Part shown: positions 1-7,962 of the stretch, piece after piece | Layout: each line of letters starts with the position of its first letter | How positions within the stretch are numbered: the stretch's first letter is position 1 | Program-made: the position numbers and the translations under genes | Notes under the pieces: generated by a model | What the model was told of the DNA's origin: nothing | Database searches by the model: none | The model's input: the letters and a program-made list of their open reading frames with translations, nothing else | Source of the DNA: an uncultured Prevotella sp. | Lineage (GTDB): Bacteria > Bacteroidota > Bacteroidia > Bacteroidales > Bacteroidaceae | Length of the DNA: 64,000 bases | NCBI GenBank assembly: GCA_900316565.1 | Contig: ONDK01000002.1 | Span: 45,226 to 109,225 of the forward strand | Reading direction: 5' to 3'

Positions 1-342
1 GCATACGCTGCCGCCAAGGGCGGTCTTAAGATGCTCACCCGCAACATCTGCTCGGAGTTCGGACAGTACAACATCCAGTGCAACGGTATAGGCCCGGGCT
101 ACATCGCCACTCCGCAGACCGCTCCTCTCCGCGAGCGCCAGGCCGACGGCTCCCGTCATCCGTTCGACCGTTTCATCGTCAGCAAGACACCGGCACAGCG
201 CTGGGGCACCCCTGAGGACCTCATGGGTCCTGCCGTCTTCCTGGCCAGCGACGCCAGCGACTTTGTCAACGGACATATCCTGTATGTCGACGGCGGTATC
301 CTCGCCTACCTTGGCAAGAACCCGTCAGAGATAAAAGACTAA
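1..342 (+). CDS. SDR-family oxidoreductase, gluconate 5-dehydrogenase-like (3' part)
   Basis: This is the C-terminal 113 residues of a short-chain dehydrogenase; the gene starts left of the window and the reading frame is open from base 1. The first visible residues are AYAAAKGG, the catalytic YxxxK of classical SDRs. The C-terminus has the usual FLASDASDFVNGHILYVDGG block, which closes the NAD(P) and substrate site. The ending (VDGGILAYLGKNP) is like that of Bacteroidota proteins annotated as gluconate 5-dehydrogenase, enzymes that interconvert keto-gluconates in uronate or gluconate use. KduD-type 2-dehydro-3-deoxy-gluconate dehydrogenase is a close alternative. Desulfoferrodoxin starts 31 bases downstream on the same strand. 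The family call is firm; the substrate is inferred from C-terminal likeness only. Confidence 0.85.
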   Translation, partial: AYAAAKGGLKMLTRNICSEFGQYNIQCNGIGPGYIATPQTAPLRERQADGSRHPFDRFIVSKTPAQRWGTPEDLMGPAVFLASDASDFVNGHILYVDGGILAYLGKNPSEIKD

Positions 343-373
343 CTATATTATTCATTTCTAAAAAAGAAGAACT

Positions 374-748
374 ATGGCAAAAACATTAGAAGTTTACAAA
401 TGCGAAAAGTGCGGCAATATCGTTGAAGTGCTGCAGGGTGGAAGCTGCACACCGGTATGCTGCGGCGAACCAATGAAGCTGCTGAAGGAGAACACCACCG
501 ACGGCGCAAAGGAGAAGCACGTTCCGGTAGTAGAGAAGATCGAAGGCGGATACCGTGCCACCGTAGGCTCCGTGGAGCATCCTATGACTCCGGAACACTA
601 CATACAGTTCATCGAGCTCGTCACACCGGACGGTGTCCTGCGCCGTAACCTCACACCGGATGACAAGCCTGTGGCCGAGTTCAAGACCGACGCCACCGAC
701 GTCTATGCACGCGAGTACTGCAACCTCCACGGTCTGTGGCGCTCATAA
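374..748 (+). CDS. dfx: Desulfoferrodoxin (superoxide reductase, two-iron class)
   Basis: A 124-residue cytoplasmic protein that reduces superoxide to peroxide without making oxygen, a typical defence of anaerobes. Both iron centres are visible. The rubredoxin-like N-terminal centre uses C10, C13, C29 and C30. The catalytic centre is expected to use H49 (in EKHVP, with E47 and K48), H69, H75, C116 and H119 (CNLH). The length matches the two-domain desulfoferrodoxin class rather than the shorter one-iron neelaredoxins. The ATG at 374 is right because the MAKTLEVYKCEKCG start fits the family. An intrinsic terminator lies about 60 bases after the stop. It may be read from the SDR transcript, since no promoter box is visible in the 31-base gap. 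Confidence 0.96.
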   Translation: MAKTLEVYKCEKCGNIVEVLQGGSCTPVCCGEPMKLLKENTTDGAKEKHVPVVEKIEGGYRATVGSVEHPMTPEHYIQFIELVTPDGVLRRNLTPDDKPVAEFKTDATDVYAREYCNLHGLWRS

Positions 749-811
749 CATGTACCGTCATCAAGGAGATATATCCTCAGACGAAATACTAAGATAATAG
801 TATAGCAAGAA

Positions 812-848
812 AAAAGGTGCTCTTTTGCCAGTCAAAAGAGCACCTTTT
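812..848 (+). terminator. Intrinsic terminator after dfx
   Basis: A perfect 15-bp inverted repeat (812-826 with 834-848) surrounds a 7-base loop, and the right arm ends in TTTT. The left arm starts with AAAA, so it could also work on the minus strand, but the nearest minus-strand gene ends about 270 bases away at 1120. Confidence 0.85.
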
Positions 849-897
849 ATTGTATAAGAGAGCGGAGGTAGCGCAGATGTATATTGTCAAAAATGTT

Positions 898-1011
898 TAC
901 ACCAAAATAGGTGTACTACACTTGCGTTGTAAGTGTACGGAAAATACATCGTAAATGTGCCACATTTACAAAAAAGTATACGGAAAATAGAACGCAAGTG
1001 TACGGAAAATA
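898..1011. repeat. Cluster of short direct and inverted repeats
   Basis: The 270-base gap between the dfx terminator and the convergent lipoprotein gene is filled by repeats. The 16-mer AAGTGTACGGAAAATA occurs at 931-946 and 996-1011, with a one-base variant at 974-989. Inverted pairs include TACACC/GGTGTA (898-903, 910-915), TACACTT/AAGTGTA (917-923, 931-937), a 9-bp palindrome arm pair (951-959, 961-969) and ACTTGCGTT/AACGCAAGT (920-928, 991-999). No gene is seen here. The function is unknown; protein binding or a structured RNA are both possible. Confidence 0.7.
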
Positions 1012-1119
1012 CAATCCACTGTGCAACAGTAAGTTACAAAGAGGATTTTAAAAGACTCGAATTCGAAATTTATTTACACTTTTTCCGCACCACGTCATTA
1101 CCCGCAACTTGTTAACAAC

Positions 1120-1578
1120 TCACTGTTTCTGGTGGAAGACAAAGCTGGTAAACACATCACCTGCGGAGACGGCGACGGTTATAGTGCGCTCACGACCGGA
1201 GGTGTTTGGGTTAATCTTCACATGAAGTCTTGACCCGCTGCTGACGGCCTCAGCCCAATGGGACGAGAGAGTAAGGGAAGAATTACCGTTACCTGCCGAC
1301 TGGTAAGTAAAGACAGAGTCGTTGGCCTCATCCTTTTTGTCCTCAATGTCCGACGGCCAGATATTCTTATAGTTCACACAATCATAGTCGAATTCGCCTC
1401 CTTTGGCATCGACATCGAACTCCATCTGCGAACTATAGTAATTTGACGGGGCACCTTCATTAAGGCCCTTCCACTGCATGACCTCCCAGGTCTCATCATT
1501 CTTATTACAAGAGGCAGCGCTGAAGAGCACCACTGCCATTGCCAATACAATAAAAATAAAATTCTTTCTTTTCATCAT
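1120..1578 (-). CDS. BACON-like secreted lipoprotein, unknown function
   Basis: A 152-residue protein starting with KRK and a hydrophobic segment that ends in a lipobox (FSAASC, about residues 20-25), so it should be an outer-membrane or periplasmic lipoprotein. The remainder looks like a single BACON or Ig-type beta-sandwich: a FDVDAKGGEFDYDC strand near the start, a GRERTITVAVSAG segment near the end and a closing FVFHQKQ strand, as in BACON domains that help carbohydrate or mucin binding. It is the last gene of the minus-strand TonB-receptor locus, 124 bases after the beta-barrel gene. The gap holds a partial dispersed repeat, so co-transcription is not certain. The exact ligand cannot be told. 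Confidence 0.75.
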   Translation of the reverse strand: MMKRKNFIFIVLAMAVVLFSAASCNKNDETWEVMQWKGLNEGAPSNYYSSQMEFDVDAKGGEFDYDCVNYKNIWPSDIEDKKDEANDSVFTYQSAGNGNSSLTLSSHWAEAVSSGSRLHVKINPNTSGRERTITVAVSAGDVFTSFVFHQKQ

Positions 1579-1589
1579 TTTGTCTTTTT

Positions 1590-1650
1590 TTCTCCCCTTT
1601 TATGGGAGACAGAGGAGGCCGCCCACCTAAAGGAAGTTAGATGGAACGAC
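1590..1650. repeat. Degenerate intergenic repeat shared with 63.4 kb
   Basis: The stretch contains a CTCCCCTTTTATGGGAG hairpin (1592-1608) and, further on, AAGTTAGATGG (1634-1644). The same two parts, a CTCCCC/GGGGAG hairpin directly followed by AGTTAGATGGG, sit together at 63420-63445. Here they are separated by about 25 bases. It looks like a decayed copy of a dispersed non-coding repeat. Confidence 0.45.
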
Positions 1651-1702
1651 CGTGACCAAGATTAGAAACCCGATCTACACTGTATCCCTGGCAGCACAAG
1701 CC

Positions 1703-2380
1703 TTAGAACGCCCAACCAAAGCTAAGGGTGGGTATGACGGAGAAATGCTTAAAGCTATTGCCGAAGCCACGGTACACGCCGTGCTTTCCACCGAAGTTCA
1801 GAGCCGGGCTTATTCCCGCACGGAAGAAGAAACCGATCCTTGCCACATGGCGGTAGGCGATATCACCGAAGAGGTAATAGCCGAAGCGGTTCTCCGATTT
1901 CGCCTCATTGTGTGAAAGCACGTAGAATGGCGTACCGCTATCGCTGTAAGAAGCTCCCGAGACATTAGGATATTTCTCCGGATGAGCCATATAGTCGCTG
2001 AAGGTCTCCTTGCTGACATCCTCAAAGGTGACCAAAGTATAATGTGAGTTATACAGTCCCAGGCTGGCGCCGACACCCAGCTCAAGGCTGTTCCTATGGT
2101 TGCCCACAAGGTAGTTGACCTCCAATGGCACTGCCCACGCCCTTGTGGAGTTGCTCTCCTGGAAGAACGACTCCGAACCGCTGTAGGCGAAGCTCAGTCC
2201 GGCGCGCCATCCCCAGCGGCTGTCCTTGCTGAACCGCTGGTCATAGTTGACGCCCACCTCTGTGGAACCGCCGCCAATCTCCAGATAGACGGCATGTGTC
2301 TTTGTGTCATTCTCATCCTTCTGCTGTGCCAGCGCGGCCACAGGCAGAATGAACATTAAAAGAATAAGTGCTTTTTTCAT
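1703..2380 (-). CDS. Outer-membrane beta-barrel protein, unknown function
   Basis: A 225-residue protein with a classical signal peptide (MKKALILLMFILPVAALAQ, cleavage after ALA). The mature part alternates short amphipathic strands, for example YLEIGGGSTEVGVNYDQRF and SRWGWRAGLSFAYSG, and ends in LSFGWAF with a terminal aromatic residue, the signature recognised by the BAM complex. This matches the small porin-like or OmpW-like beta-barrel class. It lies 35 bases after fecR and seems to belong to the same transcript, so it could be an accessory pore or surface sensor of that locus. No named family is recognised with certainty. Confidence 0.75.
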   Translation of the reverse strand: MKKALILLMFILPVAALAQQKDENDTKTHAVYLEIGGGSTEVGVNYDQRFSKDSRWGWRAGLSFAYSGSESFFQESNSTRAWAVPLEVNYLVGNHRNSLELGVGASLGLYNSHYTLVTFEDVSKETFSDYMAHPEKYPNVSGASYSDSGTPFYVLSHNEAKSENRFGYYLFGDIAYRHVARIGFFFRAGISPALNFGGKHGVYRGFGNSFKHFSVIPTLSFGWAF

Positions 2381-2415
2381 CGTTGATATGTTTGTTATTG
2401 ATTATAAAATACCCG

Positions 2416-3231
2416 TTATTTCCTTCCTATATTTATCCTCACATCCAAGGTCTCGTCTATCAGCCCTACTATCGTCGTGACGCTGTCGGCATGGAAGTCG
2501 GCGGGGAGCCGTTTGCCTTCGCCACCGGCACAGGTCAGCGTTACACCGTAGTAATCGGAGAGGTCGCGGAGGACCACAGACAATGGTGTCGCGGAGAAAT
2601 GGAACTCATGCGTAGCCCAGACTGCAACGGCATTCACAGAAGGTGCATTGCTGACACGACGTGGCTCCACACTTCCGGCAGCAATCCTGTACATGTCGCC
2701 CTTGCCGACGACGACACCTTTCTCGCCGTGTGCCGCCATCAGGCTCACCGAGCCAGCCACGACATACACGCTGGTGCTCTTCCTACCGTCGGAGAGGGCT
2801 GTCTCGTCGACGACAAGTTGTGTTCCGATGTCGCGGATGACATAATCCTCATCGGTGATAATGAACGGATGAGCCTCATCATGCCGGATATTCAGATAAG
2901 CTTTCCCCGACAGTTCCACGCTGCGGCAGTCGGCCTTGTCATAGGTCACCGACGAGTGCGGTGCCAGCGTTATCGTGGTGCCGTCGGCAAGGTGCACCGT
3001 TCTGTTCCCGTTCTCGGCCATAATCGTCATTGCCGTCGACTGACGGGAGAGAAGCAGTGCCGTGGTGCCGGCGACAAGAAGCACGGCAACGGCCGCGGCG
3101 ACGGCTATCCACCGCCGGACGGATGACCGCCGGCCAGCCTTCTCTAGTGTTCTGCGATAGGCTTTCCCAACATCGAGGGTGCCCTTACGATAGTATCGTG
3201 CTACGAAATCCAGTTCCTTGTTCATAAGCAT
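2416..3231 (-). CDS. FecR-family anti-sigma factor with DUF4974 domain
   Basis: A 271-residue inner-membrane protein. Residues 1-38 are the cytoplasmic sigma-binding part (DFVARYYRKGTLDVGKAYRRTLEKA), about 41-62 a single transmembrane helix (WIAVAAAVAVLLVAGTTALLL), then the periplasmic FecR domain (VHLADGTTITLAPHSSVTYDK, SGKAYLNIRHDEAHPF). The C-terminal DUF4974 part (EFHFSATPLSVVLRDLSDYYG) resembles an STN module. Proteins of this type hold an ECF sigma factor inactive until a TonB receptor with an STN domain signals ligand binding. Such a receptor is encoded two genes upstream. Unusually, no ECF sigma gene lies beside it. Start at 3231 or two codons later (MNKELDF). Confidence 0.92.
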   Translation of the reverse strand: MLMNKELDFVARYYRKGTLDVGKAYRRTLEKAGRRSSVRRWIAVAAAVAVLLVAGTTALLLSRQSTAMTIMAENGNRTVHLADGTTITLAPHSSVTYDKADCRSVELSGKAYLNIRHDEAHPFIITDEDYVIRDIGTQLVVDETALSDGRKSTSVYVVAGSVSLMAAHGEKGVVVGKGDMYRIAAGSVEPRRVSNAPSVNAVAVWATHEFHFSATPLSVVLRDLSDYYGVTLTCAGGEGKRLPADFHADSVTTIVGLIDETLDVRINIGRK

Positions 3232-3260
3232 ATCGTTGTTTGATGGTTGTCAATATTCTG

Positions 3261-4250
3261 TCAATATTCATTCTTAGGGCGTCTCACATATCCGGTATGC
3301 GACACGTTCCATCCTCCTATCAGTCCAAAGCCCCCACGTACATTACTTGCCGTGGGCATTATCTGCGACATACCGTGGCGGGCGAAGTCGCTGTTGTTGA
3401 CCGAGTTGAACGATTCGAGGAAGTGGTAGAACTCCGGTGTGAGGTGGAGCAGCTCTATCATCAGTCCTGACTTGTAATCATTAAGACAAGGGTCTACATT
3501 AATGTGGAGCTTGTATGTCGTCCCGTTGATGGCAGCATCGCTGAAGATGGGCAGTCCGCCGAAGAAATCACCGTCGAAGCCGAAGTCGTCATCGATGTCG
3601 GTTATAGGATTGAAGATTGGTTCACTGCCTGTATATATCTTCCGATAGCTGTATGACGTGTCGGTGGTTACTATATATTTATAGTTGTCATCGACGGAAT
3701 AAATGTCGGCACATGTCATCAAAAGGACACGGGCGGCATAGTAGTCGCGGCTCTGCGACGGGTCGGCAAACTCGGTGGTGAGCTGATAGTAGTCCTCACT
3801 GCGCTCATAGTCGCTGTTGAAGAGCCGCACATCATGGAGGCCTATGCCCTTGACGGCGACAGTATCGGGGATAACGGTCTCACCGGAAGCGTCCGGCAGG
3901 TTGGGTGCCGAGACACTGACGGCTATCCTGTCGCCGGCGTTCTGATGGGCGAGAACGTAGTAGTTGCCGCCATCACGGTGAAAGACCTGCTGTGGCTGGC
4001 CGTTGACGGTGTAGGTGATGGTGGCATTGTCGATGTCGACAATCCTCATATTGTCATTGTAGTTTCTCACGGCAATGCTGCGGCTGACATTGATGTAGGT
4101 GGTGTCGGCAGTGGAGGGAAGGCAGTAGACGACGAGTTTCGGCTCATTGCTGAGTCTGTCGAGTGTCATGGTGTCCTTGCACGAGGTGAGGAGCAGGGCC
4201 ATCGCCGTGATGATGACAAGCTGTATGTATCTATGGTTCATCTTCTTCAT
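3261..4250 (-). CDS. DUF4249 outer-membrane lipoprotein
   Basis: A 329-residue lipoprotein: the signal sequence ends in the lipobox LLTSC with the cysteine at residue 24. It then follows the DUF4249 pattern with an N-terminal beta-sandwich region (NEPKLVVYCLPSTADTTYINVSRSI), an ATITYTVNG strand pair and a C-terminal FGLIGGWNVS segment. DUF4249 proteins are almost always encoded next to TonB-dependent receptors with a carboxypeptidase-like domain, as here (45 bases downstream of the receptor), and probably act as the surface lipoprotein of the importer much as SusD does. The ligand is unknown. The start MKKMNHRY gives a regular signal peptide. Confidence 0.9.
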   Translation of the reverse strand: MKKMNHRYIQLVIITAMALLLTSCKDTMTLDRLSNEPKLVVYCLPSTADTTYINVSRSIAVRNYNDNMRIVDIDNATITYTVNGQPQQVFHRDGGNYYVLAHQNAGDRIAVSVSAPNLPDASGETVIPDTVAVKGIGLHDVRLFNSDYERSEDYYQLTTEFADPSQSRDYYAARVLLMTCADIYSVDDNYKYIVTTDTSYSYRKIYTGSEPIFNPITDIDDDFGFDGDFFGGLPIFSDAAINGTTYKLHINVDPCLNDYKSGLMIELLHLTPEFYHFLESFNSVNNSDFARHGMSQIMPTASNVRGGFGLIGGWNVSHTGYVRRPKNEY

Positions 4251-4295
4251 TAGTTTTCTTTGGATGATTTAATGGTTCTCGTAGAGTGTTCCCGC

Positions 4296-7028
4296 CTAAA
4301 ACTTATAGGTATAACTGAACGACGGTATGGTGGGGATGCCACCGTGGTTGCGGATAACGAGCCGTTCGTTGCTGTCGAACTTTATATCCGCCCACATGGA
4401 GTTAAGGTGGCAGTAGACATTGTACAGGCTGAGGTTCCACACTATCTCGTGGCCGTGGCGTGTCTTATGTCTGAAGTCGAAGCCTATGTCGAGGCGGTGG
4501 TAGGCGGGAAGGGTGATGTTGTTTGGCTTTTCGTAGACGAAGTTATCGAGGTTCTCACCATAGTTCTCACTTATCCACCAGTTGGCCGTGCCGTCCGACG
4601 GTACCGGACGGCCGTTGACGACCGTTATAGGCCGGCCATCGGGCACGTTGGGCATATGCACATACTGTGTAGGCACCGTCACATGATTGCCGGAATGGAA
4701 GGTCCAGGCAGCCTGCGCCGACACGTTCTGCGAGATGTTCCACCGTCCCGAGATGTTACCTTTGTGGCGGTTGTCGAATTTATCGAAGTACCAGCCGGGA
4801 TAGAAGTCGTCATATCTGCGCTTGTTCCATGACAGAGTGTAGGAGCCCTGCACCTGAAGACGCCGCAACTTATATGTGGCGTCGACCTCTATTCCATAGA
4901 AACGGCCACGGCCGTCCATGACCATACGGTCCCAGTTCTCGGCCGGCGGCTCCAGTCCCGACCAACTGGCATACTGAAGGATGTGCTTTGTGTTCTTGAC
5001 ATAGCCTTCCAGGGACAACAGCCAGTGGCTGTCGGGTTGGAAGTATACACCTCCGGCAAACTGTGTCGACTTCATAGGATGCAGCCGTTCCGTCGTGGGC
5101 ACCCAGTAGTCGGTAGGCAGTTCCAGGAAGGTGTTGGCAATCTTATGGACATACTGCGACATTATTGTTGCCGAGGCCTTCAGCGATAGCTGGCGGCAGA
5201 CCTGATATTTCACGGCGAAACGCGGGTCGGCACTGGCGAATGTCCGTCCGTTGATATGGAAGAGCGATGCGTTGAGTCCGGTGTTGACACTCCAATGGTC
5301 GTTGAAGCGCATCTCGTCTTCGGCATATACGTTCCACTCATTGGCATAATGGCTGTTTCGGCTGGCAAGGGACGTGGTGTCGACCCTGGCGTCATCACTG
5401 GAGAACGACTCATCATGACGGCTCTGGGGGCGGAACGAGTGCCAGGTGTAGTCGGTGCCGAAGCGGATATGATGATGTGGCGACGGACGGTAGTCGAAGG
5501 CCGCACGGTAACCGAGGTCATGGATGGTGGAATGGTATGTGTGGGTGTGGAGTTCCACATTGGTCTCCACGCCGTCCTCCAGGCAGCCCTCGTCGCTGGC
5601 ATCCCTCACACGTGAGCGATTGTAGGTGTAGAAGGCGGTGAAGTTGGCAAAGAGCTTCGGCGAGAGGCGGTACTGCCAGTCAAGGGCTGCGTTGAGATTT
5701 CCCCATGAAAACCGCTCGTCGGTATAGTCCTTGTTGGTGGTGGCGCCATATATATCATCATACTTGTCGCTGGTATGCAGCTTGTCCTCACCGGAGTAGA
5801 CGCTCAGCGAGACACGGGAGCGAGGGCTGAAGACATTGGTTACCTTCGCGTTGAGGTCATGGAAGAAGTAGTTTATCGTCACGTCTTCGGCGGAAGGGGC
5901 ATTCGACTTGTTGCGGATATAGAAAACAGGACGGGTAATAAGGTCGAGCCACGAACGGCGGAGGCCAAAATTGAATGAGGTCTTGTCTTTCCTCAATGGT
6001 CCTTCTATCTGGAAGCTGCCGTCGATAAGTCCGATGCGGTAGCTGCCATGGATGGTCTTGAAGTCGCCGTCGGCGGTGCGCACGTCGACAACCGACGACA
6101 GACGGCCGCCATAACGTGCCGGGAAGCCGCTCTTATAGAAGTCGACATTCTTCACCACATCAACATTAAAAGAAGAGAAGAGCCCTAACGTATGATTGAT
6201 GGAATAGAGTGGCGAGCCGTCGAGGAGATAGAGGTTCTCATCGTTGTCGCCGCCATGGACATAAAGTCCGCTGGCAAGCTCCACACCGGTGGTCACACCG
6301 CTGGTCATCTGCAAGGTCTTCACCACATCGGGACTGCTCAGGAGTGAGTATTCGGTCTTGATGTCCGACGGCGACAGTGAGCGTTTTCCGGTCTGGGTGG
6401 TGAGAAGGGGTGAGTTTAAATCGCCCGTCACGACGACTTCCGCAAGACTGGCGTTCTGCTGAAGTTGGATGTCAAGACTGCGGTCGGCATCGAGGTGCAC
6501 ATTAAATATATAGTCGTCATAGCCGATATATCCGAAGCGCAACTTATGCTGTCCTCCACCGAGCGTCAGGGAGAAGAAGCCATAGGCGTTGGTGGTCGTC
6601 CCCTGGTGGGTGGTAAGGTCATAGACGGTGGCGTTGATAAGGGTCTCACCGTCAGCACCGCGCACATAACCGCTGATGGTGTGGCGCTGGCGGGACTGCG
6701 CAGGAGCCTTTACTTGTGCAGGCCGACGGACGGAAGGTGCCGGAGAGGATGTCTTCTTAGCCGGACGAAGCGTTACATAATTGCCTTTCCGTTTATAGTC
6801 GATGCCAGAGCCGGCGAAAAGTGTGCTCAGCGCACGGTCGGTGTCGAGGCCTTTCAGCGCAGGACCGTGGTATGATTTGTCGGTATTTAGCGTGGCATCA
6901 TATATGAAGTTGATGCCGCGGACGGCATGCAGCCAGTCCATCTCCATGCGTATCGTCCTCGTCTGGGCCATGAGCAGCAGCGGCAGGACCAGGAGAAATG
7001 CTGTGAGAAGCGGTTTTCTTAAACTCAT
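4296..7028 (-). CDS. TonB-dependent receptor with STN and carboxypeptidase-like domains
   Basis: A 910-residue outer-membrane importer. Order: signal peptide (to about residue 21, LLLMAQ), an STN signalling domain (about 24-90, RGINFIYDATLNTDKSYHG), a low-complexity linker, a carboxypeptidase-D-like regulatory domain (about 115-195, ISGYVRGADGETLINATVYD), the plug domain (TSGVTTGVELASGLYVHGG, DGSPLYSINHTLG) and the beta-barrel ending SFSYTYKF. The STN domain is the part that contacts FecR in trans-envelope signalling, and a FecR gene follows two genes downstream. The partner lipoprotein DUF4249 lies between. The substrate cannot be read from the sequence; iron chelates, cobalamin-like molecules or peptides are all possible. 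No TAnnTTTG box is evident just upstream. Confidence 0.94.
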   Translation of the reverse strand: MSLRKPLLTAFLLVLPLLLMAQTRTIRMEMDWLHAVRGINFIYDATLNTDKSYHGPALKGLDTDRALSTLFAGSGIDYKRKGNYVTLRPAKKTSSPAPSVRRPAQVKAPAQSRQRHTISGYVRGADGETLINATVYDLTTHQGTTTNAYGFFSLTLGGGQHKLRFGYIGYDDYIFNVHLDADRSLDIQLQQNASLAEVVVTGDLNSPLLTTQTGKRSLSPSDIKTEYSLLSSPDVVKTLQMTSGVTTGVELASGLYVHGGDNDENLYLLDGSPLYSINHTLGLFSSFNVDVVKNVDFYKSGFPARYGGRLSSVVDVRTADGDFKTIHGSYRIGLIDGSFQIEGPLRKDKTSFNFGLRRSWLDLITRPVFYIRNKSNAPSAEDVTINYFFHDLNAKVTNVFSPRSRVSLSVYSGEDKLHTSDKYDDIYGATTNKDYTDERFSWGNLNAALDWQYRLSPKLFANFTAFYTYNRSRVRDASDEGCLEDGVETNVELHTHTYHSTIHDLGYRAAFDYRPSPHHHIRFGTDYTWHSFRPQSRHDESFSSDDARVDTTSLASRNSHYANEWNVYAEDEMRFNDHWSVNTGLNASLFHINGRTFASADPRFAVKYQVCRQLSLKASATIMSQYVHKIANTFLELPTDYWVPTTERLHPMKSTQFAGGVYFQPDSHWLLSLEGYVKNTKHILQYASWSGLEPPAENWDRMVMDGRGRFYGIEVDATYKLRRLQVQGSYTLSWNKRRYDDFYPGWYFDKFDNRHKGNISGRWNISQNVSAQAAWTFHSGNHVTVPTQYVHMPNVPDGRPITVVNGRPVPSDGTANWWISENYGENLDNFVYEKPNNITLPAYHRLDIGFDFRHKTRHGHEIVWNLSLYNVYCHLNSMWADIKFDSNERLVIRNHGGIPTIPSFSYTYKF

Positions 7029-7252
7029 TTTTCTGTCATTACGTTCTTCTTTCCACTCCTATGACGCAGAAAAAACGATATACCCCCACGTGAAAAAGAA
7101 AAAAAATAGAATTTTCCTTCGCAAGTAACCATTAAGTAGGGGGGCATTTGTTGTACCAACTTTTTCGGAAGTTTATATCCACCTGCAGTGCGCGGCCCTT
7201 GTGGCCGTCCGCAACCTAATTGTCGAATTCCAAAAAATCAACGCATAAATCA
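7029..7252. other. Intergenic region between divergent genes, with repeat remnant
   Basis: No gene is visible between the TonB receptor start and the lipoprotein promoter. A remnant (about 7180-7212) contains GGCCCTTGTGGCCGTCCG, which is shared with the two larger palindromic elements at 43.9 and 44.2 kb. The remainder is AT-rich without clear motifs. Confidence 0.55.
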
Positions 7253-7282
7253 TTGGTTTTCATGAAAAAATCAGTAATTTTG
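7253..7282 (+). promoter_or_regulatory. Bacteroidota-type promoter for the 7330 lipoprotein gene
   Basis: TTG at 7253-7255 and TAATTTTG at 7275-7282 are separated by exactly 19 bases, the consensus of the main Bacteroidota sigma factor. The start codon follows about 47 bases further. Confidence 0.8.
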
Positions 7283-7329
7283 CATTTCTATAAATAATTA
7301 ATGTATATCATAGGGAAAAATCATCCGGC

Positions 7330-7896
7330 ATGAGAAAAATAATTATCTCCATAGCGGCTGTAGCCATTACCGCCATGATAGCGGCATGCGGCACGTCGCA
7401 GAAAACCGCCAACGGGAGCGGCAATAATGGAAAGACGGCTGCCGTCACCACTCAGGACACAACGGTAAACGTGGTCCCCAACAGCGAGGTGCTGAGCATA
7501 AAGGAACTCATTGGCGTCTTTGCCGACGAGACCAATGCCGACGAGGCGATGAGCAAGTACGGCTATAAGGTCAAGAAAGGCTATGAGGTGTTCCGTGTTG
7601 ACAAGTACGACAAGGTGTACTATAAGAACTGTCGTCTGCCGAAGATTATCACCGACGGGAAATACGAGGACTATCCGCGTGCCATGCGACAGGGCGTGTC
7701 GAGCTATGTGGCAGTAAAGGGTGAGAGCATGATGCTCGGCGTGTTCAACAATAATGCTTACCAGAACCTCGTCGACCAGGTGAAGATGAACGGTTTTCAT
7801 CTCGACATGGAAGGAAACGAGGACATCTACACCGACGGCAAGTATTACATAGCCTGCAACAAGAGCAACAGGACGATAAGGATACAGAAGGTGTAA
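7330..7896 (+). CDS. Lipoprotein of unknown function
   Basis: A 188-residue protein with a signal peptide and lipobox (MIAAC, cysteine at residue 20), followed by a Gly/Asn/Thr-rich linker of about 25 residues. The folded part (about 50-188) contains SIKELIGVFADETNADEAMSK and KGYEVFRVDKYDKVYYKNC, then VKGESMMLGVFNNNAYQNLVDQV and a closing YYIACNKSNRTIRIQKV. I do not recognise the family. It has its own consensus promoter, and the peptidoglycan amidase lipoprotein gene follows 66 bases later, so both may be co-expressed envelope proteins. Confidence 0.75.
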   Translation: MRKIIISIAAVAITAMIAACGTSQKTANGSGNNGKTAAVTTQDTTVNVVPNSEVLSIKELIGVFADETNADEAMSKYGYKVKKGYEVFRVDKYDKVYYKNCRLPKIITDGKYEDYPRAMRQGVSSYVAVKGESMMLGVFNNNAYQNLVDQVKMNGFHLDMEGNEDIYTDGKYYIACNKSNRTIRIQKV

Positions 7897-7962
7897 AGAA
7901 CAGATGCCGCATCCTCTCTGGCGGTAATGCTGCGGATGCGACCATAGAATAAAAAGGAAAGG

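Noticed and set aside
933-1115. 60-codon plus-strand frame downstream of dfx
   Set aside because: It consists of the repeat cluster read as protein, has no recognisable domain and lies in a convergent gap.
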